Source: VRUE01 sp963805475 (GTDB lineage Bacteria; Actinomycetota; Thermoleophilia; Solirubrobacterales; 70-9). Taken from it: 64,000 bases of DNA. The position numbers and the translations under genes were made by a program. The notes beneath the pieces are model-generated. The model did no database searches, was not told the origin of the DNA, and saw only the letters and a list, made by a program, of their open reading frames with translations. Location of the stretch: assembly GCA_963805475.1 (NCBI GenBank), contig CAWDUO010000002.1:186001-250000 (forward strand). Direction: 5' to 3'. Each line of letters begins with the position of its first letter. Within the stretch, counting starts at the first letter, position 1. Of this stretch, positions 8,196 through 19,207 are shown in pieces.

Positions 8196-11100
8196 TCAGG
8201 GAGCGCGGTGGTGGCGCCGGTGGCCGGTGCGCTTGCCGACGCTCACGCGGCGGTGGAGCACGGAGCCGTCGCTCGCGACGATCTTCAGCCCGACCCAGCC
8301 CGCGCGGCGGACGAGGCGGCGGTAGCGCTTCGGCACCTTCACGCGCACCGTCTTCCACTTGCCCGGGGCGATCCGGTAGCGGGCCCTGCCGATCGCCTTG
8401 GCCTTCGACCCGCCGGCGACTGAGCTCGTCTTGGCGGCTCCGGAGCCGCCGGTCGGCAGGCTGAGGATCAGCGTGCCCGAGCAGGCCGCGCCGGCGGCGC
8501 AGCCGACCAGCGCGCTCACGGTCTTCGCCGAGGGGGCGAGGGTCGCGGCGCCGATGTGCAGAGCGGGGGTCGCGCCGGTGGGACCGGTGACGCTGTGCTT
8601 GCCCTTCTTTTCGCCCCCGGTCTTGGCGCCGCCGCCCGAGCCGCCGCTTTCACCGCCTCCTCCTTCTCCGCTCGCGGAGCCGCCCGATTCGCCGCCGCCC
8701 GAGCCTTCTTCGCCGCTCGGCGCCGAGCCGAGCTTGCGGCTGATCGTCACGCCGGCCGAGCTTTCGTCGTTGGCCGGGTTCGGGTCGGTGGTCGTGGTGG
8801 CGATCGTCGCCGTGTTGTAGACGGGTTCGAGCGCGTCGATGTCGCTGCCGGTGACGATCCGCATGCAGACCAGGTCGAGCTTGATGTGGGCTGTCGAGCC
8901 GGTCGTGTTGACGACGTCGAAGTCGCGGACGATCGGCTCCGGCGTGCTGCCCAGCATGAACACCCCGGGAGGCAGGTCGTAGGTGGCGACGATGCCCTTG
9001 TATTCGACCGGGCATTCGACCCGGATCTGCCGCCTCACTTCGTGCGGCCCGACTTCGGCTTCGACTTCCCGGTGCTCGAACAGCAGGTCGTGGGCGTGGC
9101 CGTCGCTCATGCCGGTCGTTTCCTTCAGCGGGCGGATCGAGAGGCCGAAGCCGGCCGGGCCGGAGGTGACCTGGACCGTGAAGTCCCAGCCGCCCTGGCC
9201 GTCGTCCTCGGAGCGGATGATCTGCGCGTCGCCGCTCGTCACGTCGATCCCCGGCGCGACGGCGCGGAAGCCGAGCGGCGAGTCGAGGTGGAATTCGTAC
9301 GTGCCCGGGGCGAGGCCGCTGGCCGAGGTGGTGACCGGGGCGCCGACGATCAGGCTGTGGGAATGGCCTTCGGCGGGCTCGGTGCTGGGCGGCAGGCAGA
9401 CGTAGTCGAGCTTCATCTGCGCCTGGCCCAGGGTGTCGTTGCGGACGACGAAGCGGTAGGTGCCGAGCGCCACCGAGTCGGCCTCGACGACGTGGACGTC
9501 GGTCAGCGACTGGCCCTGGTCGACGTCGATGACGTGCGCCGAGCCGTCGACCATCTCGCCGCCGTTGGCGCAGCTGACCTCTTGCGTCATGGTTGCGCCC
9601 GCTTGGATGGAGAAGCCGGGTTCGCCCTTTTCGACCGTGATCTGGTGTTCTTCGTGGCCGTTTTCGGGCGGCGGCGCTTCGCCTTTCGCCGTCGCCGCGA
9701 TCGTGATCGTGCGGCTTTCGCCGGGCTCGAGCGAGCCGAGCGCGCAGTCGACCGTTTCGGCGGCCTCCGAGCAGGTCGGGCTGCCCGGTGTGACCGAGGC
9801 GAAGGTGACCGCTTCGGGCAGCGGGTCGTGGACGGTGACTTCGCGCGCGGTGGAGGGGCCGCCGTTGTGCGCGAGGAGCGTGTAGACGATCGTTTCGCCG
9901 CCGTCGTAGTGGGAGCGTTCGGCGGTCTTGACGATCGAGACGTCGGCCCGGGTGACGACTTCGGTGTCGGCGCTGTCGTGGTTGTTTTCCGGTTCGGTGT
10001 CGGTCGTCGTGGTCGTCGCCGTGGCGGTGTTGTGGATCGTCGACCCGTTCGGCTGGTCGGGGTCGACCTTGGCGACGACGTGGATCGTGCGCGAGGCGCC
10101 CGCGGCCAGCGCACCGAATTCGCAGGCGATCGCGTTGCCGGCGTGCGTGCAGGGCGCGTCGGCGGAGACGAAGCTGAGGTCGGGGGAGGGGAGCGGGTCG
10201 GTGAGGACGACGTTCTGGGCGTCGGAGGGGCCGTGGTTTTCGACCACGATCGTGTAGCTGAGGTTCGTTCCGGCGGCCACCGGGTCGGGGCTGTCGGACT
10301 TGTGCACGGCGACGTCGGCCTCGGCCCGCACGTGCAGGGAGCCTTCGTCGCTGTGCGGGAGCGGCACGTCTGTGGCCTGCGTGGTCGCGTCGTTGACCAG
10401 CGTGGTCCCGTCGGGCACGCTCGCGTCGACCGCGACCGGCAGCGTGATCGTCACCGTCGCCCCGGGGGCCAGCGTGGCGACCTTCCAGTGCAGCGGGCTG
10501 GTCTCGCTGAAGCCCGCCGAGGGCGAGGCGGTGGCGCTGCCCGCGGTGTAGTGCAGGCCGGAGGGCAGGGTGTCGTCGACGGTGACTTCGTGCGCGATCG
10601 CGTGGCCGGTGTTGGTGACCGCGATCGAGAAGGCGCTGCTCGTGCCGGCGACCGCTTCGCCGCCGTCGGGCGTCTTGACGATCGCCAGTTCGGGCAGGAT
10701 GACGTGCAGGGTGACGCTGTCGCTGGGCCCGCTGTATTCGCGGAAGACATGGCTCGGGTGGGCTTCGCGGCCGGCCTGGGGGACGCCGAAGTATTCGGCG
10801 ATCGAGGCGGTGTTGTGGATCGTCTCGCCGTCGTGCAGCGAGGCGGCGCCGACCACGGTCGCTTCGTAGGTGAAGGTGATGCTTTCGCCCGCCGCCAGCG
10901 GCCCCGGCACGGTCCACTGGATGTGGTGGTCGCCGGCGCTCCATTCGTGCGTCGCGTAGCCGGCGCCGGCGAGCAGGTGGACGTTGGTCAGCTCGCTGTC
11001 GGGCTGGTCGTTCACGACCATGTCGTAGGCGGCCGAGTTGCCTTCGTTGGTCGCTTTCACCGTGTAGGTGAGGGTCTGGCCGGCTTCGACGTCAGGTCCG

Positions 11101-14100
11101 GCGCTGGCGCTCTTGTCGAGCTTCATCTTCGGCTCGACCACGTGGCTGGCCGCTTCCGCCGGGCCGACCGTGTCGTCGAAGCTGGAGGGCACGCTGGCGG
11201 GGTTGGGGCCGACCTTGTCGGTGCGGTCGCTGCCGACGCTCGCCCGGTTGACCAGCGTCTGCCCGCTGCGCACCTTCGCGCCGCCGTGGACGTAGGTGTC
11301 GCGCAGGTGGCCTTCCAGCGCCAGGTCGTAGACGCGGTCTTCGCCGGCGGCCGGCAGATCGCCGAGGAACCAGGCGGCCTCGGTGGTCCCGTCGCCCTGG
11401 ACGCTCGGCGCGAAGGTGGAGATCGCCGGGTCGGCGCCGGGGCAGCCGCTGAGGCAGGTCGCGGGCCCGTAGCCGTCGACTTCGAAGCCGTCGGGGACCG
11501 TGTCGATCACGGTCGTGTCGAAGCTCTGGAGGTTCATCGGGACGGTCACGTGCACGTGCCAGACGACGTCTTCGCCGATCGTCACCGGGTCGGGGGAGAC
11601 GTCCTTGCTGACGCTCGCGAGCTCGATCAGCAGGGTGTCGCTGGCGCTCGATTCGTAGTCGCCGCTGGTGGAGGCGGAGGAGGAGGACGAGGTGCGCACG
11701 CCTTCGACTGCGCCGCCGAGGCTCTGGATCTGCTCGACCACGCCGTTGTCGAAGTTGGCGCCGGCGACGGCCGGGTCGTCGACCCGCACCGTGTATTCGA
11801 GGCTCACGGTCCCATGCGGCGCGATCGCGGCGAGCGCCGGCGTCGTCGACGGGGTCCAGGTGATCGTCCGCGCGGTCGCGTCCCAGATGCCCCCCTGCGG
11901 GCCGGCCGCGGCGCCGTCGGCGAGCGGTTCGCCGCCGCCGTTAACCGGTTCGACGCCGTTCGGGATCGTGTCGACCACGGTCGCTTCGTGCGCGGTCGAG
12001 ACGTTGGAGCCGCCGGGGTTGGAGGCGGTGACGGTGAAGCCGACGAGCTGGCCGGGATGGACGCGGCCGCCGCCGGCCGAGTCGGCCTTGCCGGCGAGGA
12101 TCTTCGGCTCGACGATCGTCGTGCTGACGCTGCTGGAGTGGGATTTGTGCCGCCCGAGCTGGTCTTCGAAGCCGAGCGTGGCGCTGTTGGGCAGCGTTTT
12201 GCCGCGCGTGTTGGCGCTGACGTCGAGCACCGTCGTGCTGAAGTGGAGGACGAGGACCTGGTTTTTCGAGACGGCTTCGAAGCTGGACGGGAAGCTGGCG
12301 CTGATCGTGCCCGCCGAGTAGGCGGCGCTGACCCCGGCGGTCGGCAGGGCCACTCCGTTCAGCGTGCCCGACAGCGAGCCTTCGACGTAGGCCTGGCGGC
12401 TGGTGTCGAGCACGTCGGTGAGCGCCGCGTCGTAGACGGTGGTGCCCTTGGGGATCGTCGCGGTGACCGTGTATTCGACGGTCTCGCCGATCGTCGCCTG
12501 GCTGCCTTTGCTGTTGCCGCCCTCGCTGACGCTGGTTGTGCGCGTCTTGGCGATCGAGGCGGCGGGGGTGTAGACGTCGGAGTTGTCTTCGGCGCGCTTG
12601 ACGTTGGGTTCGCCGGCGCTGGAGTCCTTGACGGTCGAGTTTTCGGGGACCAGGTGGTAGGTGTGGCCTTCGTTGGTCGTGTAGGTGTATTCGACGACCC
12701 CCACGGTGTTGACGAAGCTCTGATCGGGGCCGACGCCGGTCGGGATCTCGACCGTGTAGGTGAGGGTCTTGGTTTCACCGGCGGCGAGCGGGATGCCGCT
12801 CCAGTGGATCTGGTCGTGACCGGATTCGGTCACGCATTCGCCGCCGTCGGAGATCGAGCCGGCTTCGACGTCGGCGCAGGAGATCCCGCTCGGCAGCTGG
12901 TCCCAGACGCGCGAGGAGGCGGCGTCGGCATTGCCTTTGTTTTCGACGTCGACCCGGTACTGGACGGCGTCGCCGCCGGTGACCTGCTTGTGGTCGACGT
13001 TGGGGCCGTTGACCGTGCCGCCGTCGATCTGGCGCACGCCCTTGAGCAGCGACAGTTCGGGCATCTTCAGGGTGAAGTCGGTGCGGTCGCGCAGCGCGAA
13101 GCTGCTGCCCGGCGTGTTTTCGTAGGCGAACTTGAGCAGGTTGCCCTCGACGTCGCCGGAGTGGTGGCCGAGCGGAGATCCGACGGTCGACTTGAGCGTC
13201 ACTTCGAAGATCTGGCCGCCGGCGTCGACGTCGCCCGCTTCGCCGATCGTCCAGTGCAGGCGACCGTCGGAGCTTTCTTCGAAGGAGCCGACCGGGACGG
13301 TGTCGGCGGGCGTCGCCTGCCAGCTGCCGGCGACGTATTCGATCGTGTTGGGGAGGATGTCGAAGACGTCGATGCTCTGCGTGTCCAGGTGCTGGGGGAA
13401 GGCGATGCGCAGCTTCCAGCAGGCCATGTCGCCGGGGCCGTAGAGGGCGACGGCCTTGCCGTATTCGGCGGCTTCGAGGTCGTTGCAGTCGCCTGAGGCG
13501 GGGTAGTTGGCGGCGACGGTCTTTTCCAGCACCGGGCCGGTCGCCGACTTGCCCGAGCCGGAGACGTCGGTGTCGTCGACCCCTTCGGCCTCCTGGTGGT
13601 AGATCGGCGTGCCGCCTTCGGAGCAGTCCGGGGCGCCGCCGCCGCTGCAGCGGGTGTAGTCGGCGCCGGCGGTGTCGATCGCGTTGCTGACCGAGTCGCG
13701 CGAGAGCACCGGCGTGGAGTCTTCGTAGTTCGACTGGTAGTTGTCGCGGGTGCGGGTCCAGAAGGTGAGCTGGAGCGTGCCGTTGGGCTGGATCCGGTTC
13801 AGGCCGGGGTAAGTTGACTTGTCCCATTCGATGTCGTAGGCGCCGTCGGGCTGCTCGGCGACGCTGGTGTAGGGCTGGCTCGGTTCGTGGCCGGCGAGGG
13901 GGGCGCATTCGGAGTCGTCGCCGCTGGTTTCGTGCGTGTAGTTGACCGGGCCCAGCGGGCAGAGGCCGTTCGGGACGACGTCGTGGATGCGGACGTCGTC
14001 GACGTAGCGGTACTCGGAGACCTCGATGTTCACCGTCCACTTGGTCAGGTCGCCCTGGTTCAGGCTCGGCGTGTCGTTGCTCTTCTGGATCGCGATGTCC

Positions 14101-15327
14101 TCGGCGGTGCGCAGCAGCGTGCCCTCGTCGGAGACCGCGAGGCCTGGCTTCCTTTGCGGGGTTCTCGTAGGTGCCGCTGACGATCGCGCCGTTCAGCAGC
14201 GGCTGCTCGTCGTAGGTTTCGGGGCCGTTGTTGTTATCGAGGTTGACGGCCTGGGCGCCGGTGGTCGGCGGTTCGGCGCCGTTCCATGCCATCGTGTTCT
14301 CGCGGATCGGGATCGCGGCGCGGTAGCGGATCTTCGTCACCTGGTCGGGTTCGAAGTCTCCGAGTTCGTTCCAGACGACGTGGGTGTAGACGCCTTCGGG
14401 CAGCGGCCCGGAGCCGTCGGGGTCGGTTTCCACCGTTTCGACCACGTCGGGCTGGACGCATTCGGCGACCGGCTGCACTTCGATCGGCCCCGAGCCGGGG
14501 TACTCTTCGGCCGAGCCCGGGTCGGTCGAGGTTTCGGTGGTGTGGTCGGGCGTCCCTTCGCAGCCGAGGAACTCGAGCCCGGCCGGCAGGAAGTCTTCGA
14601 GCTTCACCGCGTCCGTCGCGTTGACGTGGTTGTTGGTGACGGTGAGGGTGTAGATCGTCTGCTGGTCGTGGACGCCGCGCGGGATCTCGCCCTCGGGGTG
14701 GGGCTCGGACTTCCGCACTTCGATCGCCGTGACCTTGGTTTCGGCGGAGTCTTCGGCGCTGCCGGTCCAGGAGCCGGGGCCGGAGGCGCCCGGCGTGCCG
14801 TCGGCGTTGAAGTCGGCTTCGTCGCGCGGCTGGGTGGAGATGTAGGCGCCGGCTTCGGTGGTGAGGGAGTCGCCGACGTCGTAGACGCTCGTGTCATAGC
14901 GCAAGGTGAAGGAGATCGAGCGCGAGGAGGCGGGGCTGAGGTCGTCGACGTTGTGCCAGATCAGCGTCGTCTCGCCTTTGGCCGGCGCGTCGGCGAGGAT
15001 TTCGGGATCGCCCGCCTGGGTGCTCTCCGAGCCGCTCACGTAGGAGACGCCTTCCGGCAGCACGTAGCGGAAGGCGAGGTTGTAGCCGTAGGGCTGGCCG
15101 GCCGGGTTGGCGGCGGTCAGCGTCACCGGCACGTCGCTGCCGTGCAGGACGCTGGCCGGGGCGCCGTCGGTCACCGTGATTGCCGGTTCGCCTTCGTTCG
15201 CCTGGGCGGCGGGCGCCAGGCAGAGCGCCGCGAGCAGGGTCAGAGCGAGCAGGAGGGCGGCGCGCACGCCAGCCGGCTCACGCCTGGGGCGCTGCTTTCC
15301 GCGGAAGTTGTCGATCTCTCGGGCCAC
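8196..15327 (-). CDS. Giant secreted DUF11-repeat surface protein (one frameshift)
   Basis: About 2,376 residues. It starts with a GTG and a signal peptide (hydrophobic AALLLALTLLAALCLAPAAQA). About twelve tandem Ig-like DUF11 domains follow, each marked by a YTV-type strand and a V-D-LP-G motif, for example VDDTLPSGLHY, LTDPLPSPDLSF and VHDPLPEAVTF. The tail has a Gly/Ser/Glu-rich linker, an Ala-rich segment and a very basic C-terminus ending HRRHHRAP. There is no LPXTG sorting motif, so anchoring is unclear. Near 14147 the frame shifts by one base: the upstream frame ends NPAKEA and the downstream frame resumes at AVSDEGTLLRTAEDI. Glu is often GAA here, unlike the GAG-rich neighbours. Likely an adhesive or structural fibre. 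Confidence 0.8.
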
Positions 15328-15393
15328 CGTGAGCTTCTGTGACGCTGGCGGCAGGATCGACTAGGACCGGGCACACCTGATTGGGCGCAGCAT

Positions 15394-15473
15394 GGTTGCA
15401 TGGCAACCGTATGTAAAACCAAACACTGGACGAACTTCGTAGTTGCGCAAAGCGATTGTGAGTGTGCGCACAC
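15394..15473. promoter_or_regulatory. Palindromes in the divergent promoter region
   Basis: The 243-base gap between the DUF11 gene and the divergent secreted-protein gene is AT-richer than its surroundings. It holds three perfect palindromes: GGTTGC-ATG-GCAACC (15394-15408), TTGCGCAA (15443-15450) and GTGTGCGCACAC (15462-15473). Such a cluster in a divergent intergenic region suggests binding sites for a dimeric regulator controlling both genes. No -35/-10 pair is clear enough to annotate. Confidence 0.35.
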
Positions 15474-15570
15474 AGCCACGAGAGCGCCGCGCGCCACGCC
15501 TTCAAGCCATTTCCGGTGTTTTCGACAGTGACGGGAAGCAACCCTGCCCACGTCTAAGCTGCAATAAGCC

Positions 15571-16320
15571 ATGCGCACGATCTCGGTCATCTCAATCGCG
15601 CTGGCGGCGCTCGCCGCCCTGCTGCTCGCCGGCCCGGGCGGCGGCGGGGGCGTCGCGGGGCCGCAGCGGGCCGACGCCTGCGGCGTGTTGCCGATCTCGG
15701 TCGCCGTGCGGACGAAGTTCGCGAAGCCGTACGCGGTTCAGTTCAGCAAGACGATGCAGGTCGCGCTTACCAACCAGGGCGGTTACAAGGTCGGCGGCCT
15801 CGTCGTGCAGCTCTACACCTTCGCCGGCTACAGGCTCGGCAGCAGCGCCGCGCTCGGCGGCCTGCGGCCAGGTCACACCAAGGGCGCGACGGTCAACCTG
15901 ACGACGCCGCTGCAGCCGGGCGAGGTGACGGTCGTCGTCAAGGGCGCCAACAAGGGGTGCAGCCTCGACGAGATCTCCCACGTCGTCACCCTCCGGGCCT
16001 GCCGGACGCGGTTGCCGCTCAGCTTCCCCGACCGCCCGGGCGGTCGCGCCTCCGACTACGGCGACTTCCTCTCGGTACCCGCCCGGGTGAAGGGCGGCGA
16101 GGCGATCCGCTTTCCGCGCAGCCGCGTGTTCACCTCCAGCGGCGACCTCGTCGCCACCGACGTCAACCGCTACCGTGTGATCTATGGCACTGTCGGTTTC
16201 GACAATCGCCTCACCAGGCTTCTCTCGAGGGGTCGCTACACGATGATCGTGCGGGGCTGGCTGAATCAACCGGCGTCCTGCGGGCCGAAGACGGCACAGG
16301 TCAACCTGGGCTTCAAGTGA
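15571..16320 (+). CDS. Secreted protein of unknown function
   Basis: A 249-residue protein with a signal peptide (IALAALAALLLAGPG). The mature part is beta-rich and contains paired cysteines (DACGVL, KGCSLD, RACRTR, PASCGP). The first half reads like an Ig-like domain (VALTNQGGYKVGGLVVQLYTF), and the second has a PARVKGGEAIRFP region. No family is recognised. Its stop overlaps the next gene's GTG (GTGA), so both secreted proteins are probably made together. They face a DUF11 surface protein across a shared intergenic region. Confidence 0.65.
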   Translation: MRTISVISIALAALAALLLAGPGGGGGVAGPQRADACGVLPISVAVRTKFAKPYAVQFSKTMQVALTNQGGYKVGGLVVQLYTFAGYRLGSSAALGGLRPGHTKGATVNLTTPLQPGEVTVVVKGANKGCSLDEISHVVTLRACRTRLPLSFPDRPGGRASDYGDFLSVPARVKGGEAIRFPRSRVFTSSGDLVATDVNRYRVIYGTVGFDNRLTRLLSRGRYTMIVRGWLNQPASCGPKTAQVNLGFK

Positions 16321-17513
16321 GGCGCTCGCACGGCCTCCTGGCCGCCGCCGCGTCCCTCGCCCTGTTCGCGTCGTTCGCGGCGCCCGCGGCGGGCGCGCCG
16401 GTCGCGCGGCAGCCGGTCTCGGTCAACTGGCGGAGCGACGCCTGGCAGGGCAAGGCGACGCGCGGCTTCGTTGCGCCCGGGATCGGGAGCGGCAACGTCA
16501 CCTGCCGGCCGCCCTACGACAACGGGTCCGCCAACCGCGAGCCGGGGGGCACCCAGTGGGTGCAGCTGTTCCCCAACGACTCGACCGGCTCCCGCACCGA
16601 GACGGTGATGTGGACGAGGCGCTTCGGCGGCCCGCCGAGCGACCAGGGCGAGTCGGTCGTCAGGAAAGCCGCCCTGCTCAACCCCTTCTACGGCCCGAGC
16701 TTCTACGAGGGCATGAACACGCGCTCGGACCGCTCCGTCGACCCGCGGAGCCAGGGCACGTTCACCGGCATCATCAGCGCCCGCAACAAGACGGTCGGGC
16801 CCGACGTCGCGCCGCCGACGACCTTCACGCTGAACTGGGACTGGGAATTCGCGAACCTGGGCGAAGGCAACCCGGACGGCAATCGCTGTCGCGTGGCCGG
16901 CAACTTCTACACGGCCCGGTGGCGGCCAAAGCCCAGCTCGGGGAGCGGCGGCGGCAGCGGCAAGGGCGGCAGCGCGGCGAGCGGCGGGCGCCGCAGCACC
17001 CCGCGGGCGCCCGTGAAGAAGGCGCCCGGGCAGGTCTACGACTTCTCGGTCAACTGGCAGGGGCGGGAAAGCGACCCGGGCGCCGGCGCGACCACGACCG
17101 CGCTGAACGTCCCCGGCATCGGCACGCTCGGCGTCTCCTGCCCCTGGGCGTTCGACGTCGCCGACACCAGCGGCTCGATGAGCTTCGCGCCGGCCGCCGA
17201 CAACGTCACCACCCGCGGGACCGCCGGCTACACGACGTTCCAGGGCGCCGGCGCCCACGCGGCTTCCGGCTTCTGGCTGGACAGCACCCAGGCCAGCCCG
17301 ATCCCGATCGGCTATACGGAGACCCCGAGCGACTTCGGCAGCTACCACCTGCCCCCCAACGGGATGATCACCGGCACGCTCGGCGTCGAACCGCTGGGCG
17401 GCGGCGAAGCGACGACCGCCTCGTTCGTCCTCTCCTCGGAGTACAAGGCGAACGACCCCGACCCGGCCAAGCGGTTCTGCCACGTCTCCGGCCAGGTCAT
17501 CTCGGCCGGCTAG
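16317..17513 (+). CDS. Secreted protein with internal duplication
   Basis: A 398-residue protein with a GTG start and signal peptide (LLAAAASLALFASFAAPAAGA). Two related modules are visible. The first has VSVNWRS and PGIGSGNVTCRP; the second, after a Gly/Ser/Lys/Pro-rich linker (about residues 205-240), has FSVNWQG and PGIGTLGVSCPW. Each starts with a S-V-N-W strand and has a PGIG-C turn, so the protein arose by duplication. Function is unknown. A surface or matrix-binding role is possible from secretion and context only. Confidence 0.65.
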   Translation: MRRSHGLLAAAASLALFASFAAPAAGAPVARQPVSVNWRSDAWQGKATRGFVAPGIGSGNVTCRPPYDNGSANREPGGTQWVQLFPNDSTGSRTETVMWTRRFGGPPSDQGESVVRKAALLNPFYGPSFYEGMNTRSDRSVDPRSQGTFTGIISARNKTVGPDVAPPTTFTLNWDWEFANLGEGNPDGNRCRVAGNFYTARWRPKPSSGSGGGSGKGGSAASGGRRSTPRAPVKKAPGQVYDFSVNWQGRESDPGAGATTTALNVPGIGTLGVSCPWAFDVADTSGSMSFAPAADNVTTRGTAGYTTFQGAGAHAASGFWLDSTQASPIPIGYTETPSDFGSYHLPPNGMITGTLGVEPLGGGEATTASFVLSSEYKANDPDPAKRFCHVSGQVISAG

Positions 17514-17554
17514 CCCCGGTAATCTTGCCCCTCCCCGACCAGGAGCAGGAGGCA

Positions 17555-18769
17555 ATGGCAGTAGAGACCGCCGCTTACACCGAGCAGACCGACATCCAGC
17601 GCGACATCACCGAGATGGTGCGCCAGTTCGTCGACGAGCAGATCCTCCCCAACGCCGAGCACTACGACCACGAGGACTCCTTTCCGGAGCCGATCGTCGA
17701 GCAGATGAAGGAGCTGGGCCTGTTCGGGGTGACGATCCCCGAGGAGTACGGCGGCATGGGGCTCGACCTGACGACCTACGCGATGATCGTCGAGGAGCTG
17801 TCGCGCGGCTGGATCTCGATCTCCGGCGTCGTCAACACCCACTTCATCGGCTCCTACCTGCTGATGAAGTTCGGCACCGACGAGCAGAAGGACTACTTCC
17901 TGCCGAAGATGGCGACGGGCGAGATCCGCGCCGCCTTCTCGCTCTCGGAGCCCGAGGTCGGCTCCGACGTGCAGGGGATCAAGGCGACCGCCAAGAAGGG
18001 CGAGGACGGCGCCTGGGAGCTGAACGGGCAGAAGATGTGGGTGACGAACGGGCTCGGCTCGGGCGTCGTCTTCGTGCTGATGAAGAACGACCCGAAGGCC
18101 GACCCCCCCTACAAGGGGATGACCTGCTTCATCACCGAGAAGGAGCCCTGGAAGGAAGTCAACGAGGGCGACTTCGCCGGCCTCGACGTCCCGCCCAAGA
18201 TCAAGAAGATGGGCTACAAGGGCGTCGAGTCGACCGAGCTCGTCTACGACGGCTACCGCTGCCCGCCCGAGCGCGTGCTCGGCGGCGAGGAGGCCGGCGT
18301 CGGCCAGGGCTTCGTGCAGATGATGGACGCGCTCGAGGTCGGCCGCGTCAACGTCGCCGCGCGCGGCGTCGGGATCGGCCAGCGGGCGCTCGAGCTCGCC
18401 CTCCGCTACAGCCAGGAACGCAAGACCTTCGGCAAGCCGATCGCCGCCCACCAGGCGATCCAGTTCAAGCTCGCCGACATGGCGACTCAGCTGGAGGCGG
18501 CGCGCCTCGTCACTCGCAAGGCGGCGCGGATGAAGGACGCCGGCGAGCGCTCGGACCTCGAGGCGGGGATGGCGAAGCTGCTGGCCTCGGAGACGGGCAA
18601 GTTCTGCGTCGAAGAAAGCTTCCGCATCCACGGCGGCTACGGCTACTCGAAGGAGTACGAGATCGAGCGCCTCTACCGCGATGCGCCGCTGCTCTTGATC
18701 GGCGAGGGGACCTCGGAGATCCAGCGCATGGTGATCGGCAAGAAGCTGTTGCAGAGGCACAAGATCTGA
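17555..18769 (+). CDS. Acyl-CoA dehydrogenase, candidate methylsuccinyl-CoA dehydrogenase
   Basis: A 404-residue flavoprotein of the acyl-CoA dehydrogenase family, preceded by AGGAGG. It contains the FAD/substrate signatures AAFSLSEPEVGSD and RIHGGYGYSKEYEIERLYRD, and the C-terminal GEGTSEIQRMVI. The family oxidises acyl-CoA thioesters to enoyl-CoA and passes electrons to ETF. It is followed at once by an SCP2-like and a MaoC gene, with ethylmalonyl-CoA mutase and crotonyl-CoA carboxylase/reductase nearby. By context the best substrate is (2S)-methylsuccinyl-CoA, giving mesaconyl-CoA. A generic short-chain acyl-CoA substrate remains possible. Confidence 0.8.
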   Translation: MAVETAAYTEQTDIQRDITEMVRQFVDEQILPNAEHYDHEDSFPEPIVEQMKELGLFGVTIPEEYGGMGLDLTTYAMIVEELSRGWISISGVVNTHFIGSYLLMKFGTDEQKDYFLPKMATGEIRAAFSLSEPEVGSDVQGIKATAKKGEDGAWELNGQKMWVTNGLGSGVVFVLMKNDPKADPPYKGMTCFITEKEPWKEVNEGDFAGLDVPPKIKKMGYKGVESTELVYDGYRCPPERVLGGEEAGVGQGFVQMMDALEVGRVNVAARGVGIGQRALELALRYSQERKTFGKPIAAHQAIQFKLADMATQLEAARLVTRKAARMKDAGERSDLEAGMAKLLASETGKFCVEESFRIHGGYGYSKEYEIERLYRDAPLLLIGEGTSEIQRMVIGKKLLQRHKI

Positions 18770-18773
18770 GCGC

Positions 18774-19136
18774 ATGGCCTCGACCGCGGACCTGATCGAG
18801 ACCGCCGTCGAGCGGTTCCAGGCCGAAGTCCCGGCGCTGCAGAACCTGAAACTGGTCTTCGGCCTGGAGCTGAAGGGGCGGGGCGACGTGCAGCTCTACC
18901 GGGTCGAGCTGCCCGGGCCGAAGATCAAGAAGGATCTGGCGCAGGACGAGCGCGTGCTGGTGCAGATCGACCGCGCCGAGTTCAACCAGCTGGCCGAGAA
19001 GGGGACGCTGAAGAGCTACCGCCGGGCGGTCGAGACCGGCCACATCAAGGCGAGCGGCGACTCCAACGTGAAGAAGCTGATCGCCCAGGTGGTCGAAAAG
19101 CAAGAGCAGCGCGCGCGGCTGAAGAAAGCCCACTGA
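18774..19136 (+). CDS. SCP2-like (sterol carrier domain) protein
   Basis: A 120-residue soluble protein starting four bases after the dehydrogenase stop. The pattern LVFGLELKGRGDVQLYRVEL, then VLVQIDRAEFNQLAEKG and GHIKASGDSNVKKLIAQVV, matches the fold and closing G-I-G-D-L region of SCP2 sterol-transfer domains. Such small proteins bind acyl-CoA or lipids and often sit beside acyl-CoA dehydrogenases and MaoC hydratases in actinobacteria. It may hold or deliver the CoA ester between its neighbours, which is inference. Confidence 0.6.
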   Translation: MASTADLIETAVERFQAEVPALQNLKLVFGLELKGRGDVQLYRVELPGPKIKKDLAQDERVLVQIDRAEFNQLAEKGTLKSYRRAVETGHIKASGDSNVKKLIAQVVEKQEQRARLKKAH

Positions 19137-19207
19137 GCGAGCCGGCCCGGCGGCCGCCGCGCGGGTAGCATCCGCGCCGTCCAAGACCCAAGGAGAGCCA
19201 CCCACCG

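Noticed and set aside
8556..13496. Very long open frame antisense to the DUF11 gene
   Set aside because: It has no domain, is Arg/Val/Gly/Asp-rich as expected for the complement of GC-rich coding DNA, and the opposite strand encodes clear DUF11 repeats.
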